Source: Argyresthia goedartella (Eukaryota; Arthropoda; Insecta; Lepidoptera; Argyresthiidae). From it: 64,000 bases of DNA. A program made the translations under genes and the position numbers. The notes under the pieces are model-generated. The model made no database searches, was not told where the DNA came from, and saw only the letters and a program-made list of their open reading frames with translations. Positions within the stretch are counted from its first letter, which is position 1, and each line of letters opens with the position of its first letter. The stretch is taken from assembly GCA_949825045.1 (NCBI GenBank), contig OX463827.1, forward strand, positions 4,610,501 through 4,674,500, given 5' to 3'. This document shows positions 42,492-54,225 of the stretch, piece after piece.

Positions 42492-44239
42492 CAGTGGTGG
42501 TCATATAATTAAGAACGATTATTTGAAAACAAGCTTTTTTCAAACTTACTAGAATAACACTTATTGCATATCGTTTTAAATCTCTCTCGGTATCGTAAAA
42601 CTGTTTTACACAATCGTAGCATACAGTTATAATATGATAAATTCAACAATAATATTATATAAGTAAACTTTTTGTATATAATATATCTTAACATATTATT
42701 GCAAACTTACTGGCTGGCCACATAATTAAGAACGCTGGATAGTTTATTTTTTTATTCAAATTTAAATAGAGAACACTCTGTAACTAGGCCACTATTCGAG
42801 TAATTTTGGTGCCATTTAATCCTGTAAAAGTCAAAAAGTTGATCGTTTCATAATAAAAAAATGGGAAAAAATAAAAGTTGTGATGCATCTACAAGGGAAG
42901 TAATAATAAAACTTCGCGATATGAATTGGTCATATAAAAAGATTGCCAATCATTTGCAGTGCTCAAAAACGATGATATTCCACGCTGTGAAGCATTTTAA
43001 CACACATCAAACTACTTTAAATATTCCTCGTGTACCTAAACAGAGAAAGTCATCTCAGCGAGACGATCGAAATATCGTGCGTTTGGCAAAACAATACCCT
43101 TTTAAGGGGTCTAATGAGTTAAAAAAAGAATACTTTGGTGAAAATAACCCTTCAGCGATCTCAGCGCGCACTATCCGAAGGCGATTGGTAGAAGCGAAGT
43201 TGAACTGAAGGATAGCAAGAAAGGTGCCCATGTTGAAACAGTGTCATAGGCAAGCCCGGCTTGCATTTGCCAGGAGGTATGAAAGCTGGACAGCAAGACA
43301 GTGGAAAAATGTTCTTTTCTCTGACGAAACAAAAATTAACAGAGTATGTTCTGATGGGAAACGATATGTTCGACGCCCTCCGAATACAGCATTCGACCCC
43401 AAGTACACAAAAATGACATTAAAGCATGGTGGTGGAAATGTGAAAATTTGGGGATGCTTCTCTGGTCATGGTGTTGGACCTGTTAGACTGATAGAAGGAA
43501 ACATGGATCAATTCCAGTACAAAAATATACTCGAAGAAACTCTGTTACCATATGCTGAAGACGTACTTCCGATTATTTGGACATTCCAACACGACAACGA
43601 TCCGAAGCACACTGCACGCACCGTTAAAGAATTCCTCACATCTCAATCAGTTTCTATCTTAGAATGGCCACCGAACAGCCCAGATTTAAATCCCATAGAG
43701 CATCTTTGGTGCGAAGTCAAGAAAAAGGTTTCAAATCGACGATGTGGTAACCTAACTGAGTTATATAACGTTTTTTTTAGAAGAATGGCGCTCTATTTCT
43801 CTTGAAAAATGTCAAAAATTGATAGAATCAATGCCTCGTCGGTGTAAGGCAGTTATTAAAAGCCATGGTCACGCTACAAACTATTAACTTAGAATAAAAT
43901 GTATTAAATTATAATTTTTAACATTGTCACTGTCTTATTTAATGTGTTTTGAAAAATCTAAATATCTACGGAAACAACTCTCGAGCAGCTTAAGAATCGT
44001 TCTTAATTATTTGTCCAGCATTTTTAATACTTGAATTTGTAATTATCGATAATCAATTAAATTTGTAAAAAAAATAGTAAATGTTTTAAATATTTACTCC
44101 TAATCCCGTTTATTTTATCGATGTAGCTATTTCATAACACAACTAATTACTTTTAAGAAGGAACTTAAAAGTACACATAGCATAGTTTTGAAAAAAAATA
44201 TCTGGTACTACAAATCGTTCTTAATTTTATGACCACCAC
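42492..44239 (+). mobile_element. Tc1-type transposon with IR/DR ends
   Basis: Outer ends: CAGTGGTGGTCATATAATTA at 42492 and the inverse ATGACCACCACTG at 44239. Inner copies of the same motif lie at 42710-42736 (CCACATAATTAAGAACG) and 43995-44020 (CGTTCTTAATTATTTG). This gives two direct repeats in each roughly 240-bp inverted end, the IR/DR layout. ATAT flanks both sides, so the TA target duplication is present but ambiguous in AT-rich DNA. Confidence 0.95.
42861..43887 (+). pseudogene. Tc1 transposase (DD34E), one stop and one frameshift
   Basis: Begins MGKNKSCDASTREVIIKLRD. A helix-turn-helix follows (WSYKKIANHLQCSKTMIFH, residues about 25-45), then a second DNA-binding part with ARTIRRRLVEAKLN. 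The catalytic domain has LFSDETKIN, TFQHDNDPKHT and SPDLNPIEHLW; the second D and the E are 34 residues apart (DD34E). Enzymes of this kind cut and paste the element at TA sites. Two lesions: a TGA at 43206-43208 where the family has a glycine (same frame resumes with RIARKVPML), and a shift in a run of eight T near 43771. After that shift the expected C terminus (RSISLEKCQKLIESMPRRC to HATNY) is in another frame, ending at 43887. Otherwise full length, about 340 codons. Confidence 0.95.
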
Positions 44240-45189
44240 TGATATCGCCCAAAAGGGCAAATTGCAGGTAGAAAGCCTTCAGCATATACCGAGGCCATGG
44301 CTCACAGTAAAATCTTAGACAGATATCTGTAAACATAAAGGGGTTGTTTCTAGTCCGTATAGCACACGAGCTGATGCCCGCTCAATATGTAGGGACCCGG
44401 ACATAGCAGGGAGGTCTGACTCCTGGCCATGGGTAATTCCATTTTTTTCCCCTCCAACAAAAAAAAACAGCATTTATTCCAGCTTGTCCATCAAAGGCTG
44501 CAAAGATGATCGCGCTGTGGAGGCCTTGAGCTGCGCTGTGCTGCGCTTTCGGCCACCAACAGTTCGACCAGCACACGCAGTCATTACAGACCGTGACAGT
44601 AATGTTCTATTACAATTCATAGCTGAGACAACTCACAGAGCTGAGAGCGGTTTATCAATACGAGGCAAAGTGTTAAGCGCGGTCAAAATGTGGAGAGGAG
44701 AATACCTCAATAATGTTTCTAGGGTTCTTGACCACATTCAGGGTTCAAAAAGAGCGACAGAAACCCTTCCCCCGGGTCATTGTATATAAATTGCACAGTT
44801 AATTACGCCAACATGCACTCTGCGGGGTGGGCAGCAAAAACTGGCCGAGTGCAAGTGTTAACATTGTAATTTGCGTTCCGTAGAGTTTATCTTTTATACT
44901 AGTGTGTAATGTGTTTTGCGTTAGTCCGAGAAAGAAACAGTTCGTTTATTGCGACTCAAGCTAAGCGATGCAAATTAGAATGTTGACTTAACATCGACAC
45001 AAGTTTGCCACTGCCACCACGTGTAGGAAAAGACATTTGTGGCTTGTGGCTTGCGGAAAAATATGAAGTTTCCTAAGTAAGTATACGTAATTATATACAG
45101 TGATAAAGACATTTTGACTTCGACCTTTGCGAGAGTTAGGCCTTTCTTGGAGAGCGTGTAAATAAACCATAATTTATCTGTATTAAAAA
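44240..45189. other. no gene recognised
   Basis: A 101-codon frame at 44484-44789 (plus, MSIKGCKDDRAVEALSCAVL) has no features I recognise. GGACCCGGACATAGCAGGG and CCATGGGTAATTCC at 44390-44440 look like repeat-derived sequence. Confidence 0.35.
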
Positions 45190-45503
45190 CAACTGCGAGT
45201 CTGACTCGCGCGCGAAGAGTTCCGTACCACCGTACAATGGTAGGGAAGGTGTGGAGTGAAAAGTTTGGATTTTACATAGCAAAACGTTGTTTACAAATTT
45301 ATTGGTGCGGATACTTTCACACTCCATGTACAGAACCAGGTGCATTCATAAGTTTGTATGTGGTATTGAAATAATTGTTGTATAGGAGCCCCCCTAAATA
45401 TTTATTTTATTCTGTTTTTTAGTATTTGTTATTATAGCGACAACAGAAATACATCATCATATCATATAGGTACAGATCATGGGAGGTACGGAACCCTAAA
45501 AAC
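45190..45503 (+). repeat. GGTTCCGTACC repeat (family E), copy 7
   Basis: Starts GCGAGTCTGACTCGCGCGCG, has GTTCCGTACCACCGTACAAT and ends GGTACGGAACCCTAAAAACT. Shares the ATGGTAGGGA block with 5622-5805. Confidence 0.85.
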
Positions 45504-45691
45504 TGTAGCCCATTAATGTCCCCACCGATGGGCACGGGTATAACCGGGTACGAGTAAGATTGAGCCATACTTCACCACGCTGGCTCAGTCCGGGTAGATG
45601 GAGGGGTGTCGGGCTTGTGGCCAACCCGACTGTCAGAAGATATCAAGCTGCCCTATTAGGGCCTCTGACACAGCTTTACTACTACTACTAC
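45504..45691 (-). repeat. SINE-A', copy 2, 3' piece
   Basis: TGTAGCCCATTAATGTCCCC through GCCCTATTAGGGCC to CTACTACTACTAC. The element continues at 46811; the two halves are separated by a LINE insertion. Confidence 0.9.
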
Positions 45692-46810
45692 AATACACTG
45701 CAAAAACTAAGTGCCTGTGCTTTTATAAGACCGAGGCCTCCGGGCCACCAGCGTTGCCCAACATTAAAGTTCACAAATGCGGAAATATCTCTACCCAATG
45801 TCAATGTCCTGAGATACAAAATACTACATCGATTAAATACCTAGGCATAATACTTGACAAAAATCTGAACTTTAGAGACCATATAAAAGCATTGACAGCC
45901 AGACTCCGTAAAATTATTTACATCATGAAACAATTGCGAAACTGTGCCGACTATGGACTCCTAAAGGGAGTGTATTACGGCTATATGTGAGTCGATTCTT
46001 ACCTACTGTATTTCGGAATGGGGTGGATGTAGTAAGACAATCTTAATAGACGCAGAGCGAGCTCAACGTTCGGTATTGAAAGTTATGTCTAGGAAACCAA
46101 AAAACTACCCCACTGATCTAATACATGGTGAAAATGATATACTTAGTATCCGTAGGCTGTTTATTCTGAGGTCTGTTATTTTAGTTCATAAAAATATAAC
46201 CAACTCTCCTGTATACAACAAACTTCTAATGAAACGGACCTACGAGGTTCCTATTAACGCTGTCCACACTACCTTTGCGCAGAGATTCCCTGATTTTCTT
46301 CATCCTTACATGTACAACAAGGCCAACAGTTTTTGTAACTTTAGAAATTGTAGTAGTTTTGAAGTCAAACGTAAGTGTCAAAAATGGCTTCTATCCCTCA
46401 CATACGATACCACTGAAATGGTCTTAGGAGTCCTTCAATAGGAATTTTCGTCATTATGCAAATACTGTCGATATGTCCCACATGATTATATGCTGTAGTA
46501 CTCTTAAGTTTTAAAATAATGTACTGTCTTTGTTTTGTTAGTCTGTGTTTTATCTTTTTGTTTATATTTTCGGTTATAATACCCACTCTTTCCTGTTGTT
46601 TTTGTGTCCTTAATAATTAAATTGTACCCACGCTGAACTCCCATCTCCTATCTGTGAATCATAATTGTGGTACCCACGATACAGGCTCTGCCTAGTGTGG
46701 GGCCACAGTTAATCATACTTGTAGCGTTTAAGTTTTTTATTTCTTTATTAATGTTCTTTTGGAAACCTGCTTATTTTTATTTTTTTAAATAAATATTTCT
46801 ATATTTCTTT
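45692..46810 (+). mobile_element. 5'-truncated LINE inserted in a SINE
   Basis: Contains only the region after the reverse transcriptase motif: SIKYLGIILDKNLNFRDHIK, LTARLRKIIYIMKQLRN, GVYYGYM, then in another frame VLKVMSRKPKNYPTDLI and IRRLFILRSVILVHKN. The frame is broken near 45990 and again before 46076. A 3' UTR with GGTACCCACGATACAGGCTC and AATAAATATTTCT follows. CTACTAC flanks both sides as a target duplication. Jockey/CR1-like group; clade not fixed. Confidence 0.85.
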
Positions 46811-46990
46811 CTACTACCACCGAGAAGCGACAGTAGCCGGGACTAACAGCTTAAAGTGTCATTCGACTACGGAAACTTCCGAAACAAGTGCCTCATAGAA
46901 CGGACACCCATCCAGTGCCCGTCGCGACCCGATGTCGCTACTCGCATGATAGTTTCCGATGTGCGGATACCGCTATGCCACGGTCGCTTC
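46811..46990 (-). repeat. SINE-A', copy 2, head piece
   Basis: CTACTACCACCGAGAAGCGA through TCCAGTGCCCGTCGC to the head GCGGATACCGCTATGCCACG. Rejoined with 45504-45691 the copy is about 365 bp, matching the length of 11674-12043. Confidence 0.9.
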
Positions 46991-47131
46991 TATTATTAAT
47001 ATATAAAAATTAATTGCTAAATGCGTTGGTAATGGAGAAGCTCGCAAACGGTTACGCAAACCTATTTGGATAATTTTTTTTTAAACAATTCGTTTAAGTC
47101 TACGGGAAAGGGAGAGTTTTTTTAAAACGCA

Positions 47132-47389
47132 AATAATAATAATAATAATACCTTGGACACCTTTTACACACATTGATCTAGCCCCAAACTAGGATTCCCT
47201 GTATCTTGGGTACTAGACAACGATACACATACTTATATAGATAAATATTATACTTAGATAGATAAACAACCATGACTAGGGTCCAAAAATCCGTTCTCAT
47301 CAAACAAATATTTGCCCCCACCGGGACTCGAACCCGGGACCCTTGGTTTCGTAGGCAGCGTCACTGCCGACTCGGCCATTCGGGTCGTC
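47132..47389 (-). repeat. SINE-B, copy 8
   Basis: Full length, (AAT)n at the low end, head GACGACCCGAATGGCCGAGT inverted at 47389. Nearly identical to 37497-37765, including TTGGTTTCGTAGGCAGCGTC, a variant shared only by these two. Confidence 0.95.
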
Positions 47390-47465
47390 TAATGAAATAG
47401 CCAAACAGTTAAAAAAATACTTATTTCAATTCATGTTTCTGTCAATAGATGGCATTGGTAAATGG

Positions 47466-47705
47466 TCTGCTAGTATATATCCTAGTAATACTATAATTGC
47501 GAAATTTTTTTTGAGTGTGTGTGTGTGTGTGTGTTTATATGTTTGTTACTCTTTTACGAATTTCGGATGGATGTAGCTTATATCCTGACTTAACATATAG
47601 GCTATTTTTTATCCGTAAAAATAATTACTGTTGCAGTAGGATGATCATTGGATCAAAATAGAGAATGTATATAGCTTACTAGCTTTTACCCGCGGTTCCC
47701 ACCGC
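47466..47705 (+). mobile_element. Helitron-like non-autonomous element, tentative
   Basis: CTAGTAATACTATAATTGCG, a (GT)n run, ATGTTTGTTACTCTTTTACG and an end CTTTTACCCGCGGTTCCC. Same layout as 7276-7523. The end lacks a clear CTAGT. Confidence 0.35.
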
Positions 47706-48881
47706 GTCATACTTGGATTTACATCATGCTTAGGAATTTTCCAGAAAAGGCAGTACTTAAAGGCTGAACAAGGGCCAATGGCATTGTGGAATTGAGAATT
47801 AGACAAAGAAAACAAATACCCGTCGCATCGCGTCGAAGCAGACTGACGCATGCTCCCGCGCAGAGCCCCGCGGGGCAGCCCGAGCTCCGAGACCGAGAAA
47901 ATTATAGAAAATATTACGAAACTCCTGTAATAATAACATTAAAAATAAAATAAAATAACTAAAAAAGTCCCTTTTTTACCTATTTTTGCGTGTAAGTTTC
48001 ATACAGGAAACTGATTTCGTCTCCGAGCGCTTGTTCATTTAGTTGAATAATAATGCATTGCGAAAAATATTTTTAAGTATTAAATATAACAGATATCCGG
48101 TAATTTTAAAAGTCCATTCTTATCTCTAAAAGATCTTTTATAACATATATTTATCCTACATTTTTATGTTGCCTAAAGATGCATGTGTTTGTTCGCGCCT
48201 CCTGGCGCTGGCCATATTTAATCCCTTAAATAGTAAGGATTTCTGGCTCTCCATACATTATCTTTTCCGTGTTACTCCCTCTTCTAGCACATTCCAAAGA
48301 ATGACGTAAAACATAATACAACGCGGGTGGAGCAGCAGGCAAGAGCTAGTGAGTGTGAAGTAAGCGCAAAATTTGTAAACTGCTGGACCGATTTTGGTTA
48401 ACTTATTATTGAACTAAGTATTTGTTTGAAGTAAGCAAAGCAATAAACGCAAAGGGAACAGCCGAATAATCGAAAAACATTAGTCCAATGGCTTTTGAAT
48501 GAACGACGTCTGTCGGGGCGCCTAGTGTTTTATAAACTTACAACGTAACCCTAAAAAAGGTTCGAATAAAAACCGGCCAGCACGTAATGCGGACCGCACG
48601 CGACTGCACTGATTGATTTTCCCTCAGAGAGTTGCGGTTCGGTCATTCGGAATTTCGGCCGGCGGTTTTGGGCCGACTCCTAACTAAATATGCCGGATAT
48701 GAAAGTATTCATTTATTTCGATTCAGTTTTACCCAGCTACTGGGCAGAGGCCGCTCGCCCCTTTATTTCTTGAAGATACTGAGATTTGGAACTACTGCAG
48801 ACCTTCAACAACGTTTACATTTCTTTGGGGCCATAGCTTCTGGTCCCACAGCAGACATTTAAGAGGACGGGGAACATTTGA
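47706..48881. other. no gene seen
   Basis: Unremarkable sequence; a 76-codon frame at 48632 (plus) has no recognised content. Confidence 0.45.
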
Positions 48882-49113
48882 AAACCCGAATGGCCGAGTC
48901 GGCAGTGACCCTGCCTACGAAGCCAAGGGTCTCGGGGTCGGGTTTCGGTGGGGGCAAATATTTGTTTGACACGAACGGATGTTTGCACCCTAGTCGTGGT
49001 TGTTTATCTATCTAAGTATAATATTTATCTATATAAGTATTTGTATCGTTGTCTAGTACCCAAGATACAGGGAATCCTATTTTGGAACTAGATCAATGTG
49101 TGTCAATAGTGTC
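48882..49113 (+). repeat. SINE-B, copy 9
   Basis: Head slightly worn (GGTCTCGGGGTCGGGTTTCG at the B box); tail ends GTGTCTATT without the ATTATT repeat. Confidence 0.9.
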
Positions 49114-49857
49114 TATTCTAATCCTCCCTTTAACGCCCGGTACTTCTGGCTTATGAGGCAGAACATAGAGCGCTAACCACATAGGTAATCAATGTATACA
49201 TAGAGTATAGATAGACAAACGCTACGAACCGTTACGAGAATCGATCGCTAGCAAATCAGTAGCGCTACGAAATTCAATTCGATACCAAAACACGTGCCTA
49301 CGAAAAACAGTCCGGTTTGGATAAAACCGAATTTCGTGCAGCACTTTTTGCGGTCTGCCCATTGGGCGGCCTTGTGCTGTATTCGGCAATGTTCCGAATC
49401 TAAATAGTCCAGGGATGCAGGTATTGTTATCCTGAATTCCCTTTTAAATTCAGGCTTTCCGTACAGCAAAATATGTCTGTGTAACTCCATTTTATTGTGT
49501 TGTAGGTATTCGACTGTGTTCTGTTACGAGGTTCGCTAACGATGGGAGATATTCGCCTAAAGTGTGCGTCGGATTAACGTTGCGTTTGTTTGAAGCTTTG
49601 TCGAGATTAAAATACTAAAATTCTTGTCTGACGTAAGTTTTACTTATAGTTTGTTATTTTGTTTAATATGGATATTGTAACACACCTATATACTTCGATA
49701 TATATAATTATATACGTCAAGCTTTTTTCTATACGATGTGGCATAGGCACTTTGTGCCCACTTTTATTCAGTTAATATACGGTAGCAATTGACATTTATT
49801 TTTAAGGAAAAGTCTGGTCTGAGATTTTCGTACGAAAATTGTTAATTTGTTAAGGAT
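49114..49857. other. no gene seen
   Basis: An 80-codon minus frame at 49248-49490 (MELHRHILLYGKPEFKREFR) is not recognised. No repeats identified. Confidence 0.4.
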
Positions 49858-50640
49858 TTCATAACCGGAAGGTGCCAAATGGAACCCTATATACTAAACC
49901 TAAGCTGTCCGTCTGTCCGTCGTAATAGTTCGAAATTTTCACAGAATGTTGTAATTCGTTGGCGCTTCGGCGACAAATAATTAATTGCACGAGATTTTAT
50001 AAAGGCTGGTATGTAATGGCACAGCAAAAATACTGATTTGTACAGCAAAAAAGGATCAGAAAAACATTTTATGTTTTAAATATTCAATGAGTACTTAAGT
50101 TTATGTTTTAAGTATTTTTTGTTGTTCTAATGTTGAACCTAACACGAAGGATAAAAGGGGCTTCGCTTCGCTCGCCCCCTTTACCCTCCTACCTAAGCTA
50201 CCGCAGCAAATCTAAGGGATATTTGCAGTGCAAATCAGTATTTTTGATGTGCAGTTTAATATTTCCCTTTTAAAAATGAAAGTATATATCATAAAGTATA
50301 TATTATAAAGGAAAGTATCCCCATACAAGAGACATATTTAACTACTCAAAAAAGATAGGTAATGAAATTTAAAACCTATAACAGAAAAGTGGCGTTAGCT
50401 AACGCCGCTGATAACTGAAGAGTTAAACATCCCCCGCAATATAAAACACCATATCATGATTCAAATATGATGGTAGATTTCGCGACTTATTTCATGGTAG
50501 TGGTGGCGCAATTAGGACATGACATTGTTTTATTTTTGTTTTAATTTAATTATTTTAGAGCTTAAGTTTTCATGTACAATGGAACGAAACCCTTCGAATG
50601 CGAGTTCACCGGAACTTGACCGATTTTTATTATGAGTTGG
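49858..50640 (-). repeat. GGTTCCGTACC repeat (family E), copy 8, split by MITE-G
   Basis: 49858-50015 has GGTGCCAAATGGAACCCTAT and GCTGTCCGTCTGTCCGTCG. 50273-50640 holds the other part ending ACCCTTCGAATGCGAGTTC and GAACTTGACCGATTTTT. Confidence 0.75.
50016..50272. mobile_element. MITE-G, copy 3
   Basis: Opposite orientation to copies 1 and 2. AAAATACTGATTTGTACAGC at the left; GTGCAAATCAGTATTTTTGA and TGCAGTTTAATATTTCCC at the right; interior GGGGCTTCGCTTCGCTCGCC. Confidence 0.85.
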
Positions 50641-50669
50641 ACAGTGTATTAGTTTGAGCAAGAGTCTTA

Positions 50670-51473
50670 TGACCGATTTCACCAACGATCCCTAACGGCC
50701 ACCTAGCGGTTGTTTCGATTTGCCCTAAGTGTAAGGGTCATCTAGGCTCCTTGGGAACTCTCTAAATACTAGTGGCCCTGTGGGCAGTAGACCTCGCTAA
50801 CAGGGGGGACTGTGAACCAATTTATAGGTAAGTATTTTAGATTCAATCAAAATCATGTAGTAAAGTAGCCGCACCAATAACTTTGAAAACTACATTTTGC
50901 GATTTAAAATACAATCTATTGACTTTTCACGAAATTAGTTATAGTCTATTTCACTCACTCTCATGGTCTATGTAGATCCTCTTTACTAATCCGTCGCCTA
51001 CTTCGAGGAGTCCAAACTTGGTAAGTTTTGAAAAGATTTCTTGGATTTTTAGAGAACAGGCAGCCGAAAGGTAATGGTGTAGTATATTTTTAGAACCGGC
51101 TCATGAAGCCCTTTAATTTGATTCCCCACACGATAGGTTTCAGAAAAATAAATAAAAAATCACATACAAAAAAAACAATGACGTCATGACGTCCCCCCAA
51201 GGGGAAAATCGAAAAAAACTTTCGACAAAAAAAAATATTTAATTCAAGGAACACGTGTGCCAAGTTTTGTGAGGAACGCTTGAAAACTGTGGCCCCTAGA
51301 CCGGAACTGACAGATACCAGACATAGAGTCAGACGAAACCAAAATCGACCTCCTATCTTGTCGAAATGGAGCTCTTCGCTCTCTTCGCTCGCTCGGTCAA
51401 TAAGAGTCAGGCCACCGGAACAATCAATAGACAGCTAAGAAAAGAGCTAAGTATCCCTTGGTGAAATCGGTCA
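50670..51473. mobile_element. 804-bp terminal-inverted-repeat element K
   Basis: Exact 16-bp inverted ends TGACCGATTTCACCAA (50670) and TTGGTGAAATCGGTCA (51473), flanked by CTTA and CTAA. The interior has no long frame. GAGCTCTTCGCTCTCTTCGC lies near 51368. The right-end sequence recurs alone at 59725-59777. Confidence 0.75.
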
Positions 51474-52404
51474 CTAATCTGTGAATTTGTTCGGAAAACA
51501 TTTCGGTGACCAGCGACACAATTTAAAATCCGCTCCGCTTTCAATTTCGCATAAACAAAAACGCACGACCGATGCCAAATAAATACATTAAAATAAATCT
51601 TTGGGAAAGGCCAACACTGGACAGCACATAATTCAATTGTCTACCTAAACCGCATTTCAACGATAAATCTACAGAGGGCATTTGGCAATACCCCCCCACC
51701 GCGCCGGCCAAAACATATGAAAAATCAAACGCAGAAATCTCAAGCCGAGCTGATATATTGCGATGGCTTATTATTTTTCCCCATTAAAATTACGAATCGG
51801 GCCATTTTTTGAGCGGCACAGCAGCGCCCGGCCGAGCTTGGCACTGTGCCGATATCGGTCTCGCTGTACGCTTTTATTCCCTCCTCTTCGCCCACTGTGC
51901 GCTATAAATCAATTTTTGCATTAAGTAATTGAATTTATGAGCTGTTTATTGCTTTGGGAAATTGTTGTTGAATGACTATTATGTTATTTCGTTTATGGTG
52001 TTTTTTCGTGATTTTTACTGCGATCTTTTACGATGATTATGATACTATAAAGGTTGAATAGGAATCGCTATTTGTGGGCGCAATTTATGGGATAATAAAA
52101 ACGGCGGAGGTTTTTTCCTGTTGTCATTATGAGGGCACGCACAATCCTCAGTTAGAAGAAGGTTATCTTATTAGGCCACGGGGTTGTTAACGACATTTAA
52201 TTTTGCTTTAACTTTTTAATTTCACGCGTATGTCCAAAAGTCTTTCGCTACTCGTAAGAGTGTAATATAACATAAATAATAAAAATGTAGTTAAAAAAAA
52301 CTACAAAACACGCTTTTAAAGCACTTCGAACTAAAAAGTTAAAAATAATATTTAATATAACCTTAAAACAATAATGAATAAAAAATACTATTATTATTGT
52401 GAAA
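51474..52404. other. no gene seen
   Basis: No recognisable frame; GC-rich patch around 51810-51860 (GCGGCACAGCAGCGCCCGG). Confidence 0.45.
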
Positions 52405-52462
52405 AAAAAGCGTCGGGCGCTTTGTTTTATATCTTTCGTACATCGAGCGCCCGACGCTTTTT
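52405..52462. repeat. 17-bp perfect hairpin
   Basis: AAAAAGCGTCGGGCGCT at 52405-52421 and its inverse at 52446-52462, with a 24-base loop. GC-rich stem in AT-rich surroundings. Confidence 0.95.
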
Positions 52463-53079
52463 GTATATTTATATATATATTTTTTCATTTTTTAGTTCGA
52501 GTGCCCGAGCCGGAAAGTGAGAAGACTGTTTTGTCAAGCCCCCAAATACGTTCACAGAGGTTGTGTGAGAAATTAATTAATTCTGGCGATCCTAATCAGG
52601 ATAATGAGATATACTTATGAAATAATTACATTGTCGCTGATTCTTGATTAGTGTACAAAGTTTGAATTGAAACTGTCCGTTTAAAGTGGGTCAAAATCGA
52701 GTCCAAAGGAGTCGGTTACATACAAACAAACACACAGGTGAAGCTAATAAAAGCGTGATAAAAATATTGGTATAAGTACATGCATATAATGATCCCACTG
52801 TTATTAAATTAAAATTCTATTTGAACTAACATAATATATTTTAATAATTATATAATGAATAATAATATAAGAATACATATAATATAATATAATAATGTAA
52901 TAAGTATAGTAAATAATATAATATAATAAGAAAATAATATTTATTAAACACAAATGTTAGATCTAAGCTAGTTATTAAGACATTGTAGTGCCCTTACAGG
53001 GTTCATTGTTGGATATAATTTTGTTAAAGTATACCATAATGACGCAATAAATATATGAGTATGAGTAATACACTTTTCT
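52463..53079. other. AT-rich; LINE-like 3' end near 53040
   Basis: ATAATATAAT-rich from 52790 to 52950. CGCAATAAATATATGAGTAT at 53044 resembles the LINE-tail ends at 1771 and 2164, so a worn 3' UTR probably ends here. Confidence 0.45.
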
Positions 53080-53690
53080 TTCTTTGTTATACTTTATTGC
53101 ACATACACATTATTGGACAATTACAAACACAGTTGGTATGCAAAGTCGTGCTTATCTCTCTATAGAGATTTCTTTCAGCAAACCCAGGGTTGACAGGAAA
53201 ACATAGTTTCATTAGAAGGGATAGACCTGTTATGCACAACATGACCAAATCCTAAACATCAGAGTGGCTATATATTTGTAATAAATTACTTAGATATTTA
53301 CACATATAAACAAATGAGAACCTACATAATAATATAATACCTATAAATACTATATACAAATATCAGTAAATACCTACTCAATATATAAATAAAACATAAT
53401 CTACTACAGAAGAGAAAGGTAATGTTCCTTCAGACGACTTTTGAAGATGTTAAGAGATGGAGTGTCCCTGACGGTGCTGGGGAGTTAGTTCCAGAGCCTG
53501 ATAGCCCGGAGACAGAACCCATGCTCATATGCAACAGTATTATGTTGCGCAGTTGTGAGCAGCGACCGAGTGTGAGGTCTCCGTACATTTTAATAATTTG
53601 AATCATGACCCTCATCCTTCTACGGATATAGATATTACAAATACCTTTTTATTTCAAATAGGTGGTCTAACAAAACTGCAGTTCGGTGGG
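53080..53690 (-). pseudogene. LINE family L, reverse transcriptase C terminus and 3' UTR
   Basis: The minus strand reads RPHTRSLLTTAQHNTVAYEH, GFCLRAIRLWN, a stop, LPSTVRDTPSLNIFKSRLKE and HYLSLL. This is the same terminal pattern as 37195-37407, with one nonsense codon inside. The UTR toward 53080 has AAAGTCGTGCTTATCTCTCT and TATACTTTATTGCACATACA. Confidence 0.75.
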
Positions 53691-53795
53691 TACTGCAATA
53701 GACGTGTACCGTGTTTGTATCCTGGTTGGACTTGATTTGTGATAGATTCAAATTGTGTACAAAAATAAATGATAAAATCATTAACGCTACACTAA

Positions 53796-54225
53796 AAAGC
53801 CGGCCAAGTACGAGTCGGACTCGCGAACGAAGGGTTCCGTACCGTTATCTATTGAAACAGAAAGAAAACACGTTTGTTGTATGGGAGCCCTCCTTAAATA
53901 TTTGTTTTATTTTAATTTATTTATATTTTAAAGTGAATATATATCTAAATATTCTGTGAATATTTCAAGCGTCTACCTGTTTCTGTTATCAATATCGAGC
54001 AAATATGAGGAAAAAAAAAAGTTTGTTGTATGGGAGCCCCTTAAATATTTATTTTATTCTGTCTTTTAGTATTTTTTGTCATAACGGCAACAGAAATACA
54101 TAATCTGTGAAAATTTAAACTGTCTAACTATCACGGTTCATGACGCCTGGTGACGGACGGACGGACGGACAGTGGAGGCTTAGTAACAGGGTCCCGTTTG
54201 GCACCCTTCGGGTACTAACCCTAAT
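53796..54225 (+). repeat. GGTTCCGTACC repeat (family E), copy 9
   Basis: Longest plus-strand copy: GGCCAAGTACGAGTCGGACT, GGGTTCCGTACCG, GTTGTATGGGAGCCC twice, GGTGACGGACGGACGGACGG and GGGTCCCGTTTGGCACCC. Confidence 0.9.
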
